In this document: positions 18,459 to 26,721 of the stretch, one piece after another
Position numbering within the stretch: position 1 is the stretch's first letter
Layout: the number at the start of each line of letters is the position of its first letter
Assembly: GCF_007679965.1 (NCBI RefSeq)
Contig: NZ_VEHL01000004.1
Span: 62,001-126,000 of the forward strand
Origin: Bordetella genomosp. 13
Lineage (GTDB): Bacteria; Pseudomonadota; Gammaproteobacteria; Burkholderiales; Burkholderiaceae_B
Length of the DNA: 64,000 bases
Direction: 5' to 3'
Position numbers and translations under genes: made by a program
The notes under the pieces: model-generated
Databases searched by the model: none
What the model was told of the DNA's origin: nothing
What the model saw: the letters and a program-made list of their open reading frames with translations, nothing else

Positions 18459-18500
18459 TCACGTCCTGGGCTTGACCGCTCGCCTCACGTCCTGGGCTTG
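18459..18500 (+). repeat. short direct repeat between copies A and B
   Basis: TCACGTCCTGGGCTTG occurs at 18459-18474 and again at 18485-18500, a 26-base period. It lies in the gene-free stretch between the two palindromic elements; no function is visible. Confidence 0.7.
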
Positions 18501-18550
18501 CAGGACGCAGAGACTCGGACGTCAGGTCGGGGCATGTCATTGCAGTGAGT

Positions 18551-18680
18551 CCTCGGCGGGGGTGGGGCACGCGGCCTGGCCAATTGGAGGAGGGGAAGTC
18601 CCCGAAGGGGACCGAGGGCGCCTGATGGCGCGCCCGAGCCCGACGACTTGGCCGGCCCGCGTGCCCCACCCCCGCCGAGG
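18551..18680 (-). repeat. palindromic element, copy B
   Basis: Two 33-base arms (18551-18583 and 18648-18680) are reverse complements with two mismatches. They enclose a 64-base core in the opposite orientation to copy A; the shared 18-base block is at 18616-18633 as its reverse complement. The internal hairpin here is GTCCCC/GGGGAC with loop TTC. The arms (starting CCTCGGCGGGGGTGGGGCAC) have no similarity to those of A or C. It lies 65 bases beyond the pepN stop. Confidence 0.85.
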
Positions 18681-18690
18681 ACGCCCTACG

Positions 18691-18724
18691 AAGAAACACC
18701 ACCTCAAAAGAAACACCACCTCAA
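18691..18724 (+). repeat. 17-bp tandem duplication beside copy B
   Basis: The unit AAGAAACACCACCTCAA occurs twice head to tail (18691-18707, 18708-18724), between copy B and the pepN stop codon. It looks like a recent slippage or insertion scar. Confidence 0.7.
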
Positions 18725-18744
18725 CCACCCAGCCCAAGCCCCGT

Positions 18745-21453
18745 TTACCCCTGCGCCGCGAACTCCAAAGCCTTCGACGTGATCTCCAATACGTTCCGCG
18801 ACAGCCCGGGATGCGCGCTGACCGCCTGCAGCGCCTGCTGCATGGGCTGGCGCAGCGCCGGCACGAAGCGCGACCAGTTGTCCAGCGCGCGCGCCAGGCG
18901 TGCGGCGACCTCGGGATTCAGCGCGTCCAGCGCGATGACCTGTTCCGTCCAGTAGGCATAGCCCTGGCCGTCGGCGCGGTGCATGCCGCGTGCGTTGTTC
19001 AGGCAGAACTGGAACACCAGGGCGCGGGCGCGGTTGGGGTTGCGCAGCGTGAAGGCGGGGTGCTGCATCAGCGCGCGCACGGTTTCCACCGTGGCAGAAC
19101 GCGACGTGGCCTGCAGCGTGAACCACTTGTCGACCACCAGCGGGTCGTTCTTCCAGCGTTCGTAGAAGGCCTCCAGCGCCTGCGCGGGAGCGTCGCCCGT
19201 GCCGTAGTTCAGCAGCGCCGACAGTGCGGCCATGCTGTCGGTCATGTTGCCGGCGGACGCATATTGCTGCTGAGCCAGCGCCTGCGCGCCGTCGAGGCCG
19301 GCGGCCATCAGGTGCGCCAGCGCCTGGTTCTTCAGCGCGCGGCGGCCGGCGGGGCCGGGGGCGGGGCTGTATTCGCCGGGCGTCTGGTTGGCGTCGAAGG
19401 CGGCGCGCCATTCGGCGTGCAGGCGGCGGCCCAGTTCGGCGCGCAGGTAGTCGCGCGCGGCGGCCAGCGCCGGCGGATCGATCTGCGCCATGCGCTCGGC
19501 CAGCGTCTTCTCGGACGGCAGCGTCAGCGTGCGCGCCCGGTATGCGGCATCCAGCGCCGGGTCGGTCAGCAGGGCGCGCCAGGCCTCGACGAAGGCATCG
19601 TCGGCGTGCAGCGCGTCGCCCGTCTGGTGCTGGCGGGCCAGCGCCAGGATCTGCCGCGTGGCCAGCTCCTGGCCGGCCTCCCAGCGCGCGAACGGATCGG
19701 TGTCGTGCGCGGACAGCAGCGCCAGGTCGGCATCGCTCCAGCCGTACTCGACGATGACGGGCGCGGAGAAGCCGCGCAGCAGCGACGGCACGGGCGCCGA
19801 AGGCACGCCCTCGAAGACCCATTGCTGGCGCGCGGTGGTCAGTTCGAGCAGGGCGGTTTCCTGCTCGCGGCCCTCGTGGCGCAGCAGGATGGGCTCGCCC
19901 TGGCGATCCAGCAGGCCCAGCGCGAACGGAATGTGGAAGGGCTGCTTGGCGGCTGTGCCCGCGCGGCGTTCGACGCCCACCGGCTGGCACTGCTGCGCCA
20001 GCGTCACGGTGCAGCGCTGCGCGGCGGCATCGTAGTCCAGCGTGACGGCCACGCGCGGCGTGCCGGCCTGGCGGTACCAGTTGCGGAACACTTCCAGGTC
20101 GCGCCCGGGATGCTGCCGGACGTAGACCGATTCCATGGCGGCGACGAAGTCGTCGCAGGTGACGGCCTGGCCGTCGTGGCGGCGGAAGTACTCGTCCATG
20201 CCCGCGCGAAAGCCTTCCTCGCCCAGCAGCGTGTGCTGCATGCGGATGACCTCCGAGCCCTTCTCGTACACCGTGGCGGTGTAGAAGTTGCCGATCTCCT
20301 GGTAGCTGTCGGGACGGATGGGATGCGCCATGGGGCCTGCATCCTCGGGGAACTGCGCCGCGCGCAGCGTGGCCACGTCGTCGATGCGCTTGACCGCGCG
20401 GGCGCTGGCGGCCGCGGCCGGATCGAGGTCGCGCGCCATCATGTCGGCGCTGAATTCCTGATCGCGGAAGACGGTGAGGCCTTCCTTCAGGCTGAGCTGG
20501 AACCAGTCTCGGCAGGTGACGCGGTTGCCGGTCCAGTTGTGGAAGTATTCATGGCCGATGACCGATTCGATGCCTTCGTAGTTGGCGTCCGTGGCGGTGT
20601 CGGCGTCGGCCAGCACGTAGGCCGCGTTGAAGATGTTCAGGCCCTTGTTTTCCATGGCGCCCATGTTGAAGTCGCGCACGGCGACCACCATGAAGCGGTC
20701 CAGGTCCAGTTCCAGGCCGAAACGCGCTTCGTCCCAGCGCAGCGCGCGCACCAGCGAATCGAGCGCCCATTGCGTGCGCGATTCCGAGCCGGGATCGCTA
20801 TAGACCTGCAGCAGCACTTCGCGGCCCGAGGCCGTGTTGACGCGGGTCTCGCGGTGAGTCAGGCGGCCCGCCACCAGCGCGAACAGGTAGCAGGGCTTGG
20901 GGAAGGGGTCTTCCCACTGGGCCTCGCCGCGGCCGTCGGGCAGTTGGCTCGTGGAGATGAGATTGCCGTTGGACAGCAGCAGCGGGTATGCGGCGGGCGC
21001 GCGCAGCGTGACGCGGTAGCGCGACATGACGTCGGGACGGTCGGCGAACCAGGTGATGCGCCGGAAGCCCTCGGCCTCGCACTGCGTGAAGAAGCTGTCG
21101 CCGGAGACGTACAGGCCCATCAGCGTGGAATTGGCGGCCGGATGGCAGCGGCTGACGGTCTCGATCTCGGCGCGTTCCGGCAGGCCGGAGATGGCCAGCA
21201 CGTGGGCGCCGACGGTGTATTGCTCGGCCGGCCAGGGCTGGCCGTTGACCAGCAGCGACACCAGTTCGAGCGCTTCGCCGTCCAGTTGCAGCGCGGCGTC
21301 GGGGGCCGCGTCGGCACGGCGTTCGACCTGCATGGTGCAGCGCACCGTGGTGGTCTGCGGGTCGAGGTCGAACTCCAGCGCCACCTGCGGGATTGCGTAC
21401 GGATAGGGCCGGTAATCCTTGCGGTAAATCGTCACGGGCATGTCGGTACGCAT
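18745..21453 (-). CDS. pepN: aminopeptidase N
   Basis: Broad-specificity M1-family zinc aminopeptidase that finishes cytosolic peptide degradation. The 902 residues are slightly longer than E. coli PepN. The exopeptidase motif GAMEN (265-269), zinc site HEYFH (301-305) with Glu324 in LKEGLTVF, and the VFRDQEFSADM segment are all intact. The start is Met1 at 21453 or Met5 at 21441; neither has a strong ribosome site. It is divergent from the DUF4136 lipoprotein gene. Confidence 0.96.
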   Translation of the reverse strand: MRTDMPVTIYRKDYRPYPYAIPQVALEFDLDPQTTTVRCTMQVERRADAAPDAALQLDGEALELVSLLVNGQPWPAEQYTVGAHVLAISGLPERAEIETVSRCHPAANSTLMGLYVSGDSFFTQCEAEGFRRITWFADRPDVMSRYRVTLRAPAAYPLLLSNGNLISTSQLPDGRGEAQWEDPFPKPCYLFALVAGRLTHRETRVNTASGREVLLQVYSDPGSESRTQWALDSLVRALRWDEARFGLELDLDRFMVVAVRDFNMGAMENKGLNIFNAAYVLADADTATDANYEGIESVIGHEYFHNWTGNRVTCRDWFQLSLKEGLTVFRDQEFSADMMARDLDPAAAASARAVKRIDDVATLRAAQFPEDAGPMAHPIRPDSYQEIGNFYTATVYEKGSEVIRMQHTLLGEEGFRAGMDEYFRRHDGQAVTCDDFVAAMESVYVRQHPGRDLEVFRNWYRQAGTPRVAVTLDYDAAAQRCTVTLAQQCQPVGVERRAGTAAKQPFHIPFALGLLDRQGEPILLRHEGREQETALLELTTARQQWVFEGVPSAPVPSLLRGFSAPVIVEYGWSDADLALLSAHDTDPFARWEAGQELATRQILALARQHQTGDALHADDAFVEAWRALLTDPALDAAYRARTLTLPSEKTLAERMAQIDPPALAAARDYLRAELGRRLHAEWRAAFDANQTPGEYSPAPGPAGRRALKNQALAHLMAAGLDGAQALAQQQYASAGNMTDSMAALSALLNYGTGDAPAQALEAFYERWKNDPLVVDKWFTLQATSRSATVETVRALMQHPAFTLRNPNRARALVFQFCLNNARGMHRADGQGYAYWTEQVIALDALNPEVAARLARALDNWSRFVPALRQPMQQALQAVSAHPGLSRNVLEITSKALEFAAQG

Positions 21454-21574
21454 GGGCTTTCCAGGATGCAGAGGGAAGACCGGGTTATTGTAGTGGCATG
21501 CCGCGCGAAAACTTTCCAGACTGCGCGCGGTCGTATCTGCATGTCGCCCAAGCAGGGCGCGGAGGAATCAAGTC

Positions 21575-22219
21575 ATGTCCCACTTCTCCTGGTCGCGCGG
21601 CCTGCGCATGGCCGGGGCGTCTCTGGCGCTGGGCAGCGTGCTGCTGGCCGGCTGCGCGGCGCCCACTGTCTCGACGCACGTCACGTCCTTCCAGCGCTGG
21701 CCCCAGGGCGTGGAAGGGCAGCGCTATGCCTTCGCCGTGGTGCCGCCCGAGCAGGCGAACAACCTCGAATACCAGGCTTACCGGGATACGATGCGCGCCG
21801 GCCTTGGAGCCACCGGCCTGGTCGAGGCCGCCGCCGGCCAGCCGGCCCGGTTCTCCGTGTCGTACAGTTACGGCACGTCGCAAACCACCGTCATGACGCG
21901 GCAGGCCTACGATCCGTACATGTATGGCGGTTATCCCGGCTATTACGGACCGCGCCGTTGGGGCTACGGCTTCTGGGGACCGGGTTTCTGGGGCCCAGAA
22001 TGGGTCGACGTGCCGGAACCGGCGTTCCGCCATAGCCTGAATGTCGAGATCCACGACCGCGAGCGCGGCGGGGCGGAAGTCTATCGCTCGTCGTCCTATA
22101 CCCTGAGCCGCGGCGACAATCTTTTGCGGGCCATGCCTTATCTGGTGCGCGCCATATTCGACGGTTTTCCCGGCAACAACGGCAGCGAGCGGCAGATCGA
22201 ATATCCGGTCGGCCGGTAG
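21575..22219 (+). CDS. DUF4136-type lipoprotein
   Basis: Probable outer-membrane lipoprotein of unknown role. Of 214 residues, the N-terminus is a lipoprotein signal ending in LLAGC (Cys at about 26). The mature protein starts with the DUF4136-like VSTHVTSFQRWP and YAFAVVPPEQANNLEYQ segments. A Tyr/Gly/Trp-rich stretch (about residues 110-145, YGGYPGYYGPRRWGYGFWGP) interrupts the domain. The GGAGG before the ATG (21561-21565) supports the start. It is transcribed alone and closed by a terminator at 22263-22288. Confidence 0.75.
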   Translation: MSHFSWSRGLRMAGASLALGSVLLAGCAAPTVSTHVTSFQRWPQGVEGQRYAFAVVPPEQANNLEYQAYRDTMRAGLGATGLVEAAAGQPARFSVSYSYGTSQTTVMTRQAYDPYMYGGYPGYYGPRRWGYGFWGPGFWGPEWVDVPEPAFRHSLNVEIHDRERGGAEVYRSSSYTLSRGDNLLRAMPYLVRAIFDGFPGNNGSERQIEYPVGR

Positions 22220-22262
22220 GCTGCCCAATGGGTCGCGTCGATAATCATTGACGCGCCAATGA

Positions 22263-22288
22263 AAATGGCGCGCCGGGGCGCGCCATTT
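22263..22288. terminator. terminator between lipoprotein and H-NS-like genes
   Basis: AAATGGCGCG pairs perfectly with CGCGCCATTT around the bases CCGGGG, with T- and A-rich ends, between two convergent genes. It can serve both strands. Confidence 0.8.
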
Positions 22289-22310
22289 CTTTGCGGCAAA
22301 TACCCTGCGA

Positions 22311-22688
22311 TTATGCAGCGATCAGGAAGCTGGCGCGATCGGCGCCATTGGCTTCCTCGGCAGCCAGCCAGCGCGGCGCCTTGCCGCGGCCGCTCCAGGT
22401 TTCGCCGGTCTGCGGGTGGCGGTACTTGGGCGCCACGGCGCGCTTGGCGGCGCCGGTCGATGCGGCCTTGCGGCGGCCGCCAGCGGACGGGGCGCGGGCG
22501 GCGGGTTTGGCGGCGCCGAAGGCGGTCGCGATTTCCTCGGGAGTAATATCGTAGTCGCGCATCGACTTGACGATGGAAGCAAGCACCGGCTTGCGGCGCT
22601 TGGTCAGCAAGACCTCGGCCCGCTTCTGGAGCTTGTTGATTTCCTTTTCGATCTTGGCTTGCTGGGTAGCGTAAGACTCACGGGGCAT
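22311..22688 (-). CDS. H-NS-family nucleoid protein
   Basis: Nucleoid-associated silencer of AT-rich and foreign DNA. Of 125 residues, an N-terminal coiled-coil oligomerisation part (about 1-50, YATQQAKIEKEINKLQKRAE) is followed by an Ala/Lys/Arg-rich linker (about 60-85). The C-terminal DNA-binding motif is YRHPQTGETWSGRGKAPRWL. This layout is typical of betaproteobacterial H-NS paralogues, including those of Bordetella. The 130-base region upstream is the most AT-rich stretch of the neighbourhood and contains a TATCAA/TTGATA inverted repeat, which fits self-regulation. Confidence 0.92.
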   Translation of the reverse strand: MPRESYATQQAKIEKEINKLQKRAEVLLTKRRKPVLASIVKSMRDYDITPEEIATAFGAAKPAARAPSAGGRRKAASTGAAKRAVAPKYRHPQTGETWSGRGKAPRWLAAEEANGADRASFLIAA

Positions 22689-22702
22689 GGTTTATTCCTG
22701 AT

Positions 22703-22717
22703 TATCAATAGTTGATA
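22703..22717. promoter_or_regulatory. inverted repeat in the H-NS-like gene leader
   Basis: TATCAA-TAG-TTGATA is a perfect inverted repeat 15 bases upstream of the H-NS-like start codon, within an AT-rich stretch (22690-22820) shared with the divergent amidase gene. A possible site for autoregulation or a leader hairpin. Confidence 0.4.
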
Positions 22718-22818
22718 GCCTTCGCCGGCTGTAGAACAAGTTACTGCTTTGGTTTTGTGCGTGAATAATACTCGGTTATTGCGTTCCAACTGTATCTGAA
22801 CAGAGACAATTTTGTATC

Positions 22819-23649
22819 ATGACTGAAATGCAATCGAAAGAATTGTCGGGCTCATGGCGCGTGGCTGCTGTCCAGATGGTCAGTACGCCAAACGTCGCTG
22901 AAAACCTGGAACAGGCCGGCGAGTTAATCCGCAAGGCCGCCGAATCTGGCGCCCGCCTGGTCGCTCTGCCCGAATACTTCTGTTTCATGGGCAAGCGGGA
23001 TATCGACAAATTTGCGATTAAAGAGACCGAAGGCCAGGGGCCGATCCAGGCGTTCCTGGCGGGCCTGGCCGCCCAGCTGGGGATCTGGATCGTGGGCGGC
23101 ACGCTGCCCCTGGCATGCCCGGATCCGAACCGCGTATTCAATACCGCGTTCGTATATGGGCCGGACGGCGGCCAGCGCGCGCGCTACGACAAAATCCATC
23201 TGTTCAATTTCCAGCGCGGCGCCGAGTCCTATGACGAATCGGTGGCCATTCACGCAGGCACCACGGTGCAGACCTTCGACGCGCCATGCGGCCCGGTCGG
23301 GCTGTCCACCTGCTATGACCTGCGCTTTCCCGAGCTGTATCGCGCGATGGGGCAGGTCAGCCTGATACTGGTGCCCGCGGCATTTACGTACACCACCGGC
23401 CGCGCGCATTGGGAAGTGCTGCTGCGCGCCCGCGCCATCGAGAATCAATGTTACATACTGGCGCCCGCGCAGGGCGGCAAACATCCCAACGGCCGCCGCA
23501 CGTGGGGACATTCCATGCTGATCGACCCGTGGGGCGATATCGTGGACGTGCTGCCCGAAGAGCCTGGCGTGATCGGGGGTACGATAGAGGCTGATCGCCT
23601 GTCCGAGGTGCGGGCCGCGTTGCCCGCCCTGCGTCACCGAGTCCTGTAG
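22819..23649 (+). CDS. nitrilase-superfamily amidase (Nit-like, deaminated glutathione amidase type)
   Basis: Carbon-nitrogen hydrolase; bacterial Nit homologues remove the amide from deaminated glutathione or omega-amides (metabolite repair). The 276 residues contain the full triad Glu52 (LPEYF), Lys125 (YDKIHLF) and Cys165 (STCYDLRFPELY). The order next to tldD is common in betaproteobacteria. It is divergent from the H-NS-like gene across an AT-rich region, and tldD follows nine bases later, so the two are probably co-transcribed. Confidence 0.85.
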   Translation: MTEMQSKELSGSWRVAAVQMVSTPNVAENLEQAGELIRKAAESGARLVALPEYFCFMGKRDIDKFAIKETEGQGPIQAFLAGLAAQLGIWIVGGTLPLACPDPNRVFNTAFVYGPDGGQRARYDKIHLFNFQRGAESYDESVAIHAGTTVQTFDAPCGPVGLSTCYDLRFPELYRAMGQVSLILVPAAFTYTTGRAHWEVLLRARAIENQCYILAPAQGGKHPNGRRTWGHSMLIDPWGDIVDVLPEEPGVIGGTIEADRLSEVRAALPALRHRVL

Positions 23650-23658
23650 ACGACATCC

Positions 23659-25119
23659 ATGAAATTGATCGATCCCGCCATCCAGTCCCTGGCCACCGCC
23701 AAATCCCTGTTGCTGGACCCCTGGGGCCTTACCGAGGCCGACCTGGCCCGTGCCTTGGGCGAAATCTTCACGCACAAGGTCGATTATGCCGACCTGTATT
23801 TCCAGTACACGCGCAGCGAAGGCTGGAGCCTGGAAGAGGGCATCGTCAAGACGGGCAGCTTCTCCATCGGCCAGGGCGTGGGCGTGCGCGCCGTCAGTGG
23901 CGAGAAAACCGCCTTCGCCTATTCCGACAGCCTGTCCGTCGAAGCCCTGCAATCGGCGGCACATACCGTGCGCGGCATCGCCCGCCGCGGCGCCGGCCGC
24001 GTCAAGGTGGCTGCCCACCGGCCGCAGGACGACAGCCTGAGCCTCTATACCGACATCGACCCGCTGACCACGCTGACCGCCGCCGAGAAGGTGGCGCTGC
24101 TGGAACGCGTCGAGCGCATGGCGCGCGCCGCGGATCCGCACGTCATCCAGGTCATGGCCGGCCTGGGCGCCGAATACGACGTGGTGCTGATCGCCGGCAG
24201 CGATGGCCGCCTGGCCGCCGACGTGCGCCCGCTGGTGCGCCTTTCCGTCACGGTCATCGCCGAACGCAATGGCCGGCGCGAGATGGGGCATGGCGGCGGC
24301 GGCGGCCGCAGCGGCCTGAACCTGTTCTCGGACGACCTCTTGAAGGAATACGTGGACCGGGCCGTGCACGAGGCCATGGTGAACCTGGAAGCACGCCCCG
24401 CGCCTGCCGGCGAGATGACGGTGGTGCTGGGCTCGGGCTGGCCCGGCATCCTGCTGCACGAGGCCGTGGGCCATGGCCTGGAAGGCGACTTCAACCGCAA
24501 GGGCTCCAGCGTGTTCTCGGGCCGCATCGGCGAGCGCGTGGCGTCACCGGGCGTCACCGTCGTCGACGACGGTACGCTGCCCGACCGCCGCGGCTCGTTG
24601 AACATCGACGACGAAGGCAACGCGACGCAGCGCAACGTGCTGATCGAGGACGGCATCCTGCGCGGCTACATGCAGGACACGTTGAACGCGCGCCTGATGA
24701 AGACCGCCGCCACCGGCAACGGCCGCCGCGAATCGTTCGCGCACCTGCCGATGCCGCGCATGACCAACACCTATATGCTGGCCGGTGCCACCCCGCCCGA
24801 GGAAATCATCGCGTCGGTGAAAAAGGGCCTGTATGCCGCGAATTTCGGCGGCGGGCAGGTGGACATCACCAACGGCAAGTTCGTGTTCTCGGCGTCCGAG
24901 GCCTACATGATCGAGGACGGCAAGATCACGTATCCGGTCAAGGGCGCGACGCTGATCGGCAATGGGCCGGATGCGATGAACCGGGTCAGCCTGATCGGCA
25001 ACGACATGCGGCTGGATTCGGGCGTGGGTACATGCGGGAAGGACGGGCAGAGCGTGCCGGTGGGCGTCGGCATGCCTACCGTAAGGATGGATGGGCTGAC
25101 CGTGGGTGGGACGGCCTGA
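23659..25119 (+). CDS. tldD: metalloprotease TldD
   Basis: Works with TldE (PmbA) as a zinc protease that degrades unfolded or modified peptides. The 486 residues contain the zinc motif [11 protein letters not shown] (HExxxH at 267-272), a His-Gly-rich loop ([13 protein letters not shown], about 209-221) and the C-terminal [16 protein letters not shown] signature. The partner tldE is not in this window. The gene ends just before palindromic element C. Confidence 0.95.
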   Translation: MKLIDPAIQSLATAKSLLLDPWGLTEADLARALGEIFTHKVDYADLYFQYTRSEGWSLEEGIVKTGSFSIGQGVGVRAVSGEKTAFAYSDSLSVEALQSAAHTVRGIARRGAGRVKVAAHRPQDDSLSLYTDIDPLTTLTAAEKVALLERVERMARAADPHVIQVMAGLGAEYDVVLIAGSDGRLAADVRPLVRLSVTVIAERNGRREMGHGGGGGRSGLNLFSDDLLKEYVDRAVHEAMVNLEARPAPAGEMTVVLGSGWPGILLHEAVGHGLEGDFNRKGSSVFSGRIGERVASPGVTVVDDGTLPDRRGSLNIDDEGNATQRNVLIEDGILRGYMQDTLNARLMKTAATGNGRRESFAHLPMPRMTNTYMLAGATPPEEIIASVKKGLYAANFGGGQVDITNGKFVFSASEAYMIEDGKITYPVKGATLIGNGPDAMNRVSLIGNDMRLDSGVGTCGKDGQSVPVGVGMPTVRMDGLTVGGTA

Positions 25120-25150
25120 ATCTTTGTGTGAGGACGTTGGTTCTTGAGTC

Positions 25151-25280
25151 GCCAGCGCAGGGCGTGCCCGCGCGTGGCGGCCAAGTCGGGCGGCTTGGGC
25201 GCGCCATCAGGCGCCCTCGGCCCCTGCGGGGCTTCCCGCCCTCCAATTGGCCGCCACGCGCGGGCACACCCTGCGCTGGC
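25151..25280 (+). repeat. palindromic element, copy C
   Basis: Two 34-base arms (25151-25184 and 25247-25280) are reverse complements with one mismatch. They enclose a 62-base core in the same orientation as copy A. The shared 18-base block is at 25199-25216 and the internal hairpin is GCCCC/GGGGC with loop TGC. The arms (GCCAGCGCAGGGCGTGCCCG...) are unrelated to those of A and B. It occupies most of the space between tldD and the aromatic leader promoter. Confidence 0.85.
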
Positions 25281-25353
25281 TGGCGTCGGAGGCGTGTCGT
25301 CCTGGCGCCGGTGTGTCGGCCAAGCCGATTTTTCGAATGAAGAAAAGTCTGTC

Positions 25354-25383
25354 ATGACTTGTTCAGATTTTTTGTGCTAGAGT
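25354..25383 (+). promoter_or_regulatory. candidate promoter of the aromatic leader and DAHP synthase gene
   Basis: ATGACT (25354-25359) and TAGAGT (25378-25383) are 18 bases apart. TGC directly before the second hexamer makes an extended -10. Transcription would begin near 25389-25391, almost at the leader ATG, so the leader mRNA may have little or no 5' leader. The stretch is AT-rich compared with its surroundings. Confidence 0.5.
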
Positions 25384-25390
25384 GCCTCTC

Positions 25391-25474
25391 ATGAACTTCG
25401 CGCGTCCCGCCTTTTATTTTTATTTTTTTGCTTTTCTGAAGCCGCTGGCGGAGGAAGGGTCGCGTTCAAACTGA
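25391..25474 (+). CDS. aromatic-rich leader peptide upstream of DAHP synthase
   Basis: A 27-codon frame begins ATG AAC TTC and encodes M-N-F-A-R-P-A, then F-Y-F-Y-F-F-A-F, then LKPLAEEGSRSN and stop. Seven of the eight residues 8-15 are Phe or Tyr, in an otherwise ordinary GC-rich region. This is the hallmark of an attenuation control peptide (compare E. coli PheL), placed before a gene whose product starts aromatic amino acid synthesis. The codon run is followed by mutually exclusive hairpins (25443-25508 and 25496-25525). It is too short for routine gene finders. Confidence 0.8.
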   Translation: MNFARPAFYFYFFAFLKPLAEEGSRSN

Positions 25475-25508
25475 AAAGTCGCAGAATCCCTCAAGAAAGC
25501 CGCCAGCG
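25443..25508 (+). promoter_or_regulatory. antiterminator pairing of the aromatic attenuator
   Basis: CGCTGGCGG (25443-25451, inside the leader peptide just after the aromatic codons) is perfectly complementary over nine bases to CCGCCAGCG (25500-25508), which is the 5' arm of the terminator plus two loop bases. The two structures cannot form together. A ribosome stalled at the Phe/Tyr codons would leave the antiterminator free to form. Confidence 0.65.
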
Positions 25509-25525
25509 AACCTGGCGGCTTTTTT
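25496..25525 (+). terminator. attenuator terminator before DAHP synthase gene
   Basis: The 11-bp stem AAAGCCGCCAG/CTGGCGGCTTT with loop CGAAC ends in a T run (25520-25525). It is a full-strength intrinsic terminator placed between the leader peptide and the start codon at 25571, where it would abort transcription of the DAHP synthase gene unless the antiterminator forms. Confidence 0.85.
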
Positions 25526-25570
25526 GTTGCTGCCGGTCGAAAAAGGGCGGGTCATACCAGGAGCAGTCCC

Positions 25571-26644
25571 GTGTCGCACAATACCGATGACCTTCGCATC
25601 CGCGAAATCAAAGAACTGACGCCGCCGTCGCACGTGATGCGCGAATTCGCGTGTACCCGCGAAGCCTCCGAGACGGTGTATGCCGCCCGCCAGGCCGCGC
25701 ACCGCATCCTGCACGGCATGGACGACCGCATGATCGTGGTGATCGGGCCCTGCTCGATCCACGATACGCGCGCCGCGCTGGAATACGCCGAGCGGCTGCG
25801 CGAGGCGCGCAAGCGCCACGCGGGCGAGCTCGAGATCATCATGCGCGTGTATTTCGAGAAGCCGCGCACCACGGTGGGCTGGAAGGGGCTGATCAACGAT
25901 CCCGACCTGGACGGCAGCTTCAACATCAACAAGGGCATCCGCACGGCGCGCGAGCTGCTGCTGGAGATCAACAGCATGGGCCTGCCGGCCGGCTGCGAAT
26001 TCCTGGACATGATCACGCCGCAGTACATCGCCGACCTGGTGTCGTGGGGCGCCATCGGCGCGCGCACCACCGAAAGCCAGGTGCACCGCGAACTGGCCTC
26101 CGGGCTGTCGTGCCCGGTGGGATTCAAGAACGGCACGGACGGCAACATCCGCATCGCGGTGGACGCCATCAAGGCGGCGTCGCAGCCGCACCATTTCCTG
26201 TCGGTGACCAAGGGCGGCCATTCGGCCATCGTGTCCACGGCGGGCAACGAGGACTGCCACGTGATCCTGCGCGGCGGCAAGGCGCCGAACTACGACGCGG
26301 CCAGCGTCGAGGCCGTTTGCCAGGACATGAGCAAGTCCGGCATGGCGCAGCGCGTGATGATCGACGCCAGCCACGCCAACAGCAGCAAGAAACCCGAAAA
26401 CCAGCCGGCGGTGATCGACGACGTGGCGCGCCAGATGGAGCAGGGCGAGGCGCGCATCGTGGGCGTGATGATCGAGAGCCATCTGGTGGCCGGCCGCCAG
26501 GACCTGGTGCCGGGCAAGCCGCTGACCTACGGCCAGAGCATCACCGATGGTTGTATCGATTGGGACGCCTCGGAACAGGTGCTGCAGCGCCTGGCCGACG
26601 CGGTGCGGGAACGCCGCCGCGTGGCCACCATGTCGGGCAAGTGA
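25571..26644 (+). CDS. aroG: 3-deoxy-7-phosphoheptulonate (DAHP) synthase, class I
   Basis: Condenses phosphoenolpyruvate and erythrose 4-phosphate, the first step of the shikimate pathway. The 357 residues show the class I alpha motifs: VVIGPCSIHD, RVYFEKPRTTVGWKGLINDP, GARTTESQVHRELASGLS and IDASHANSSKK, including the metal ligands Cys, His, Glu and Asp. The start is GTG at 25571 with AGGAG seven bases upstream. Which aromatic amino acid inhibits the enzyme cannot be read with certainty; the leader with both Phe and Tyr codons suggests control by one or both. Confidence 0.94.
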   Translation: MSHNTDDLRIREIKELTPPSHVMREFACTREASETVYAARQAAHRILHGMDDRMIVVIGPCSIHDTRAALEYAERLREARKRHAGELEIIMRVYFEKPRTTVGWKGLINDPDLDGSFNINKGIRTARELLLEINSMGLPAGCEFLDMITPQYIADLVSWGAIGARTTESQVHRELASGLSCPVGFKNGTDGNIRIAVDAIKAASQPHHFLSVTKGGHSAIVSTAGNEDCHVILRGGKAPNYDAASVEAVCQDMSKSGMAQRVMIDASHANSSKKPENQPAVIDDVARQMEQGEARIVGVMIESHLVAGRQDLVPGKPLTYGQSITDGCIDWDASEQVLQRLADAVRERRRVATMSGK

Positions 26645-26721
26645 CGCATTGCGGGCCTTGACGGCGGCGTGGGCGGCGCAGGCGTAAAATCGTCGCATCG
26701 TCCACCCGAACGAGCCTTGCC

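Noticed and set aside
18295..18680. CRISPR array or intrinsic terminators for the palindromic elements
   Set aside because: The units are not regularly spaced direct repeats with spacers, and the hairpins lack T runs on either strand.
18472..22035. Open frame of about 1,190 codons on the plus strand across pepN
   Set aside because: Antisense to pepN, whose motifs are intact. It runs through the palindromic element B and the DUF4136 gene in another frame, with no recognisable protein.
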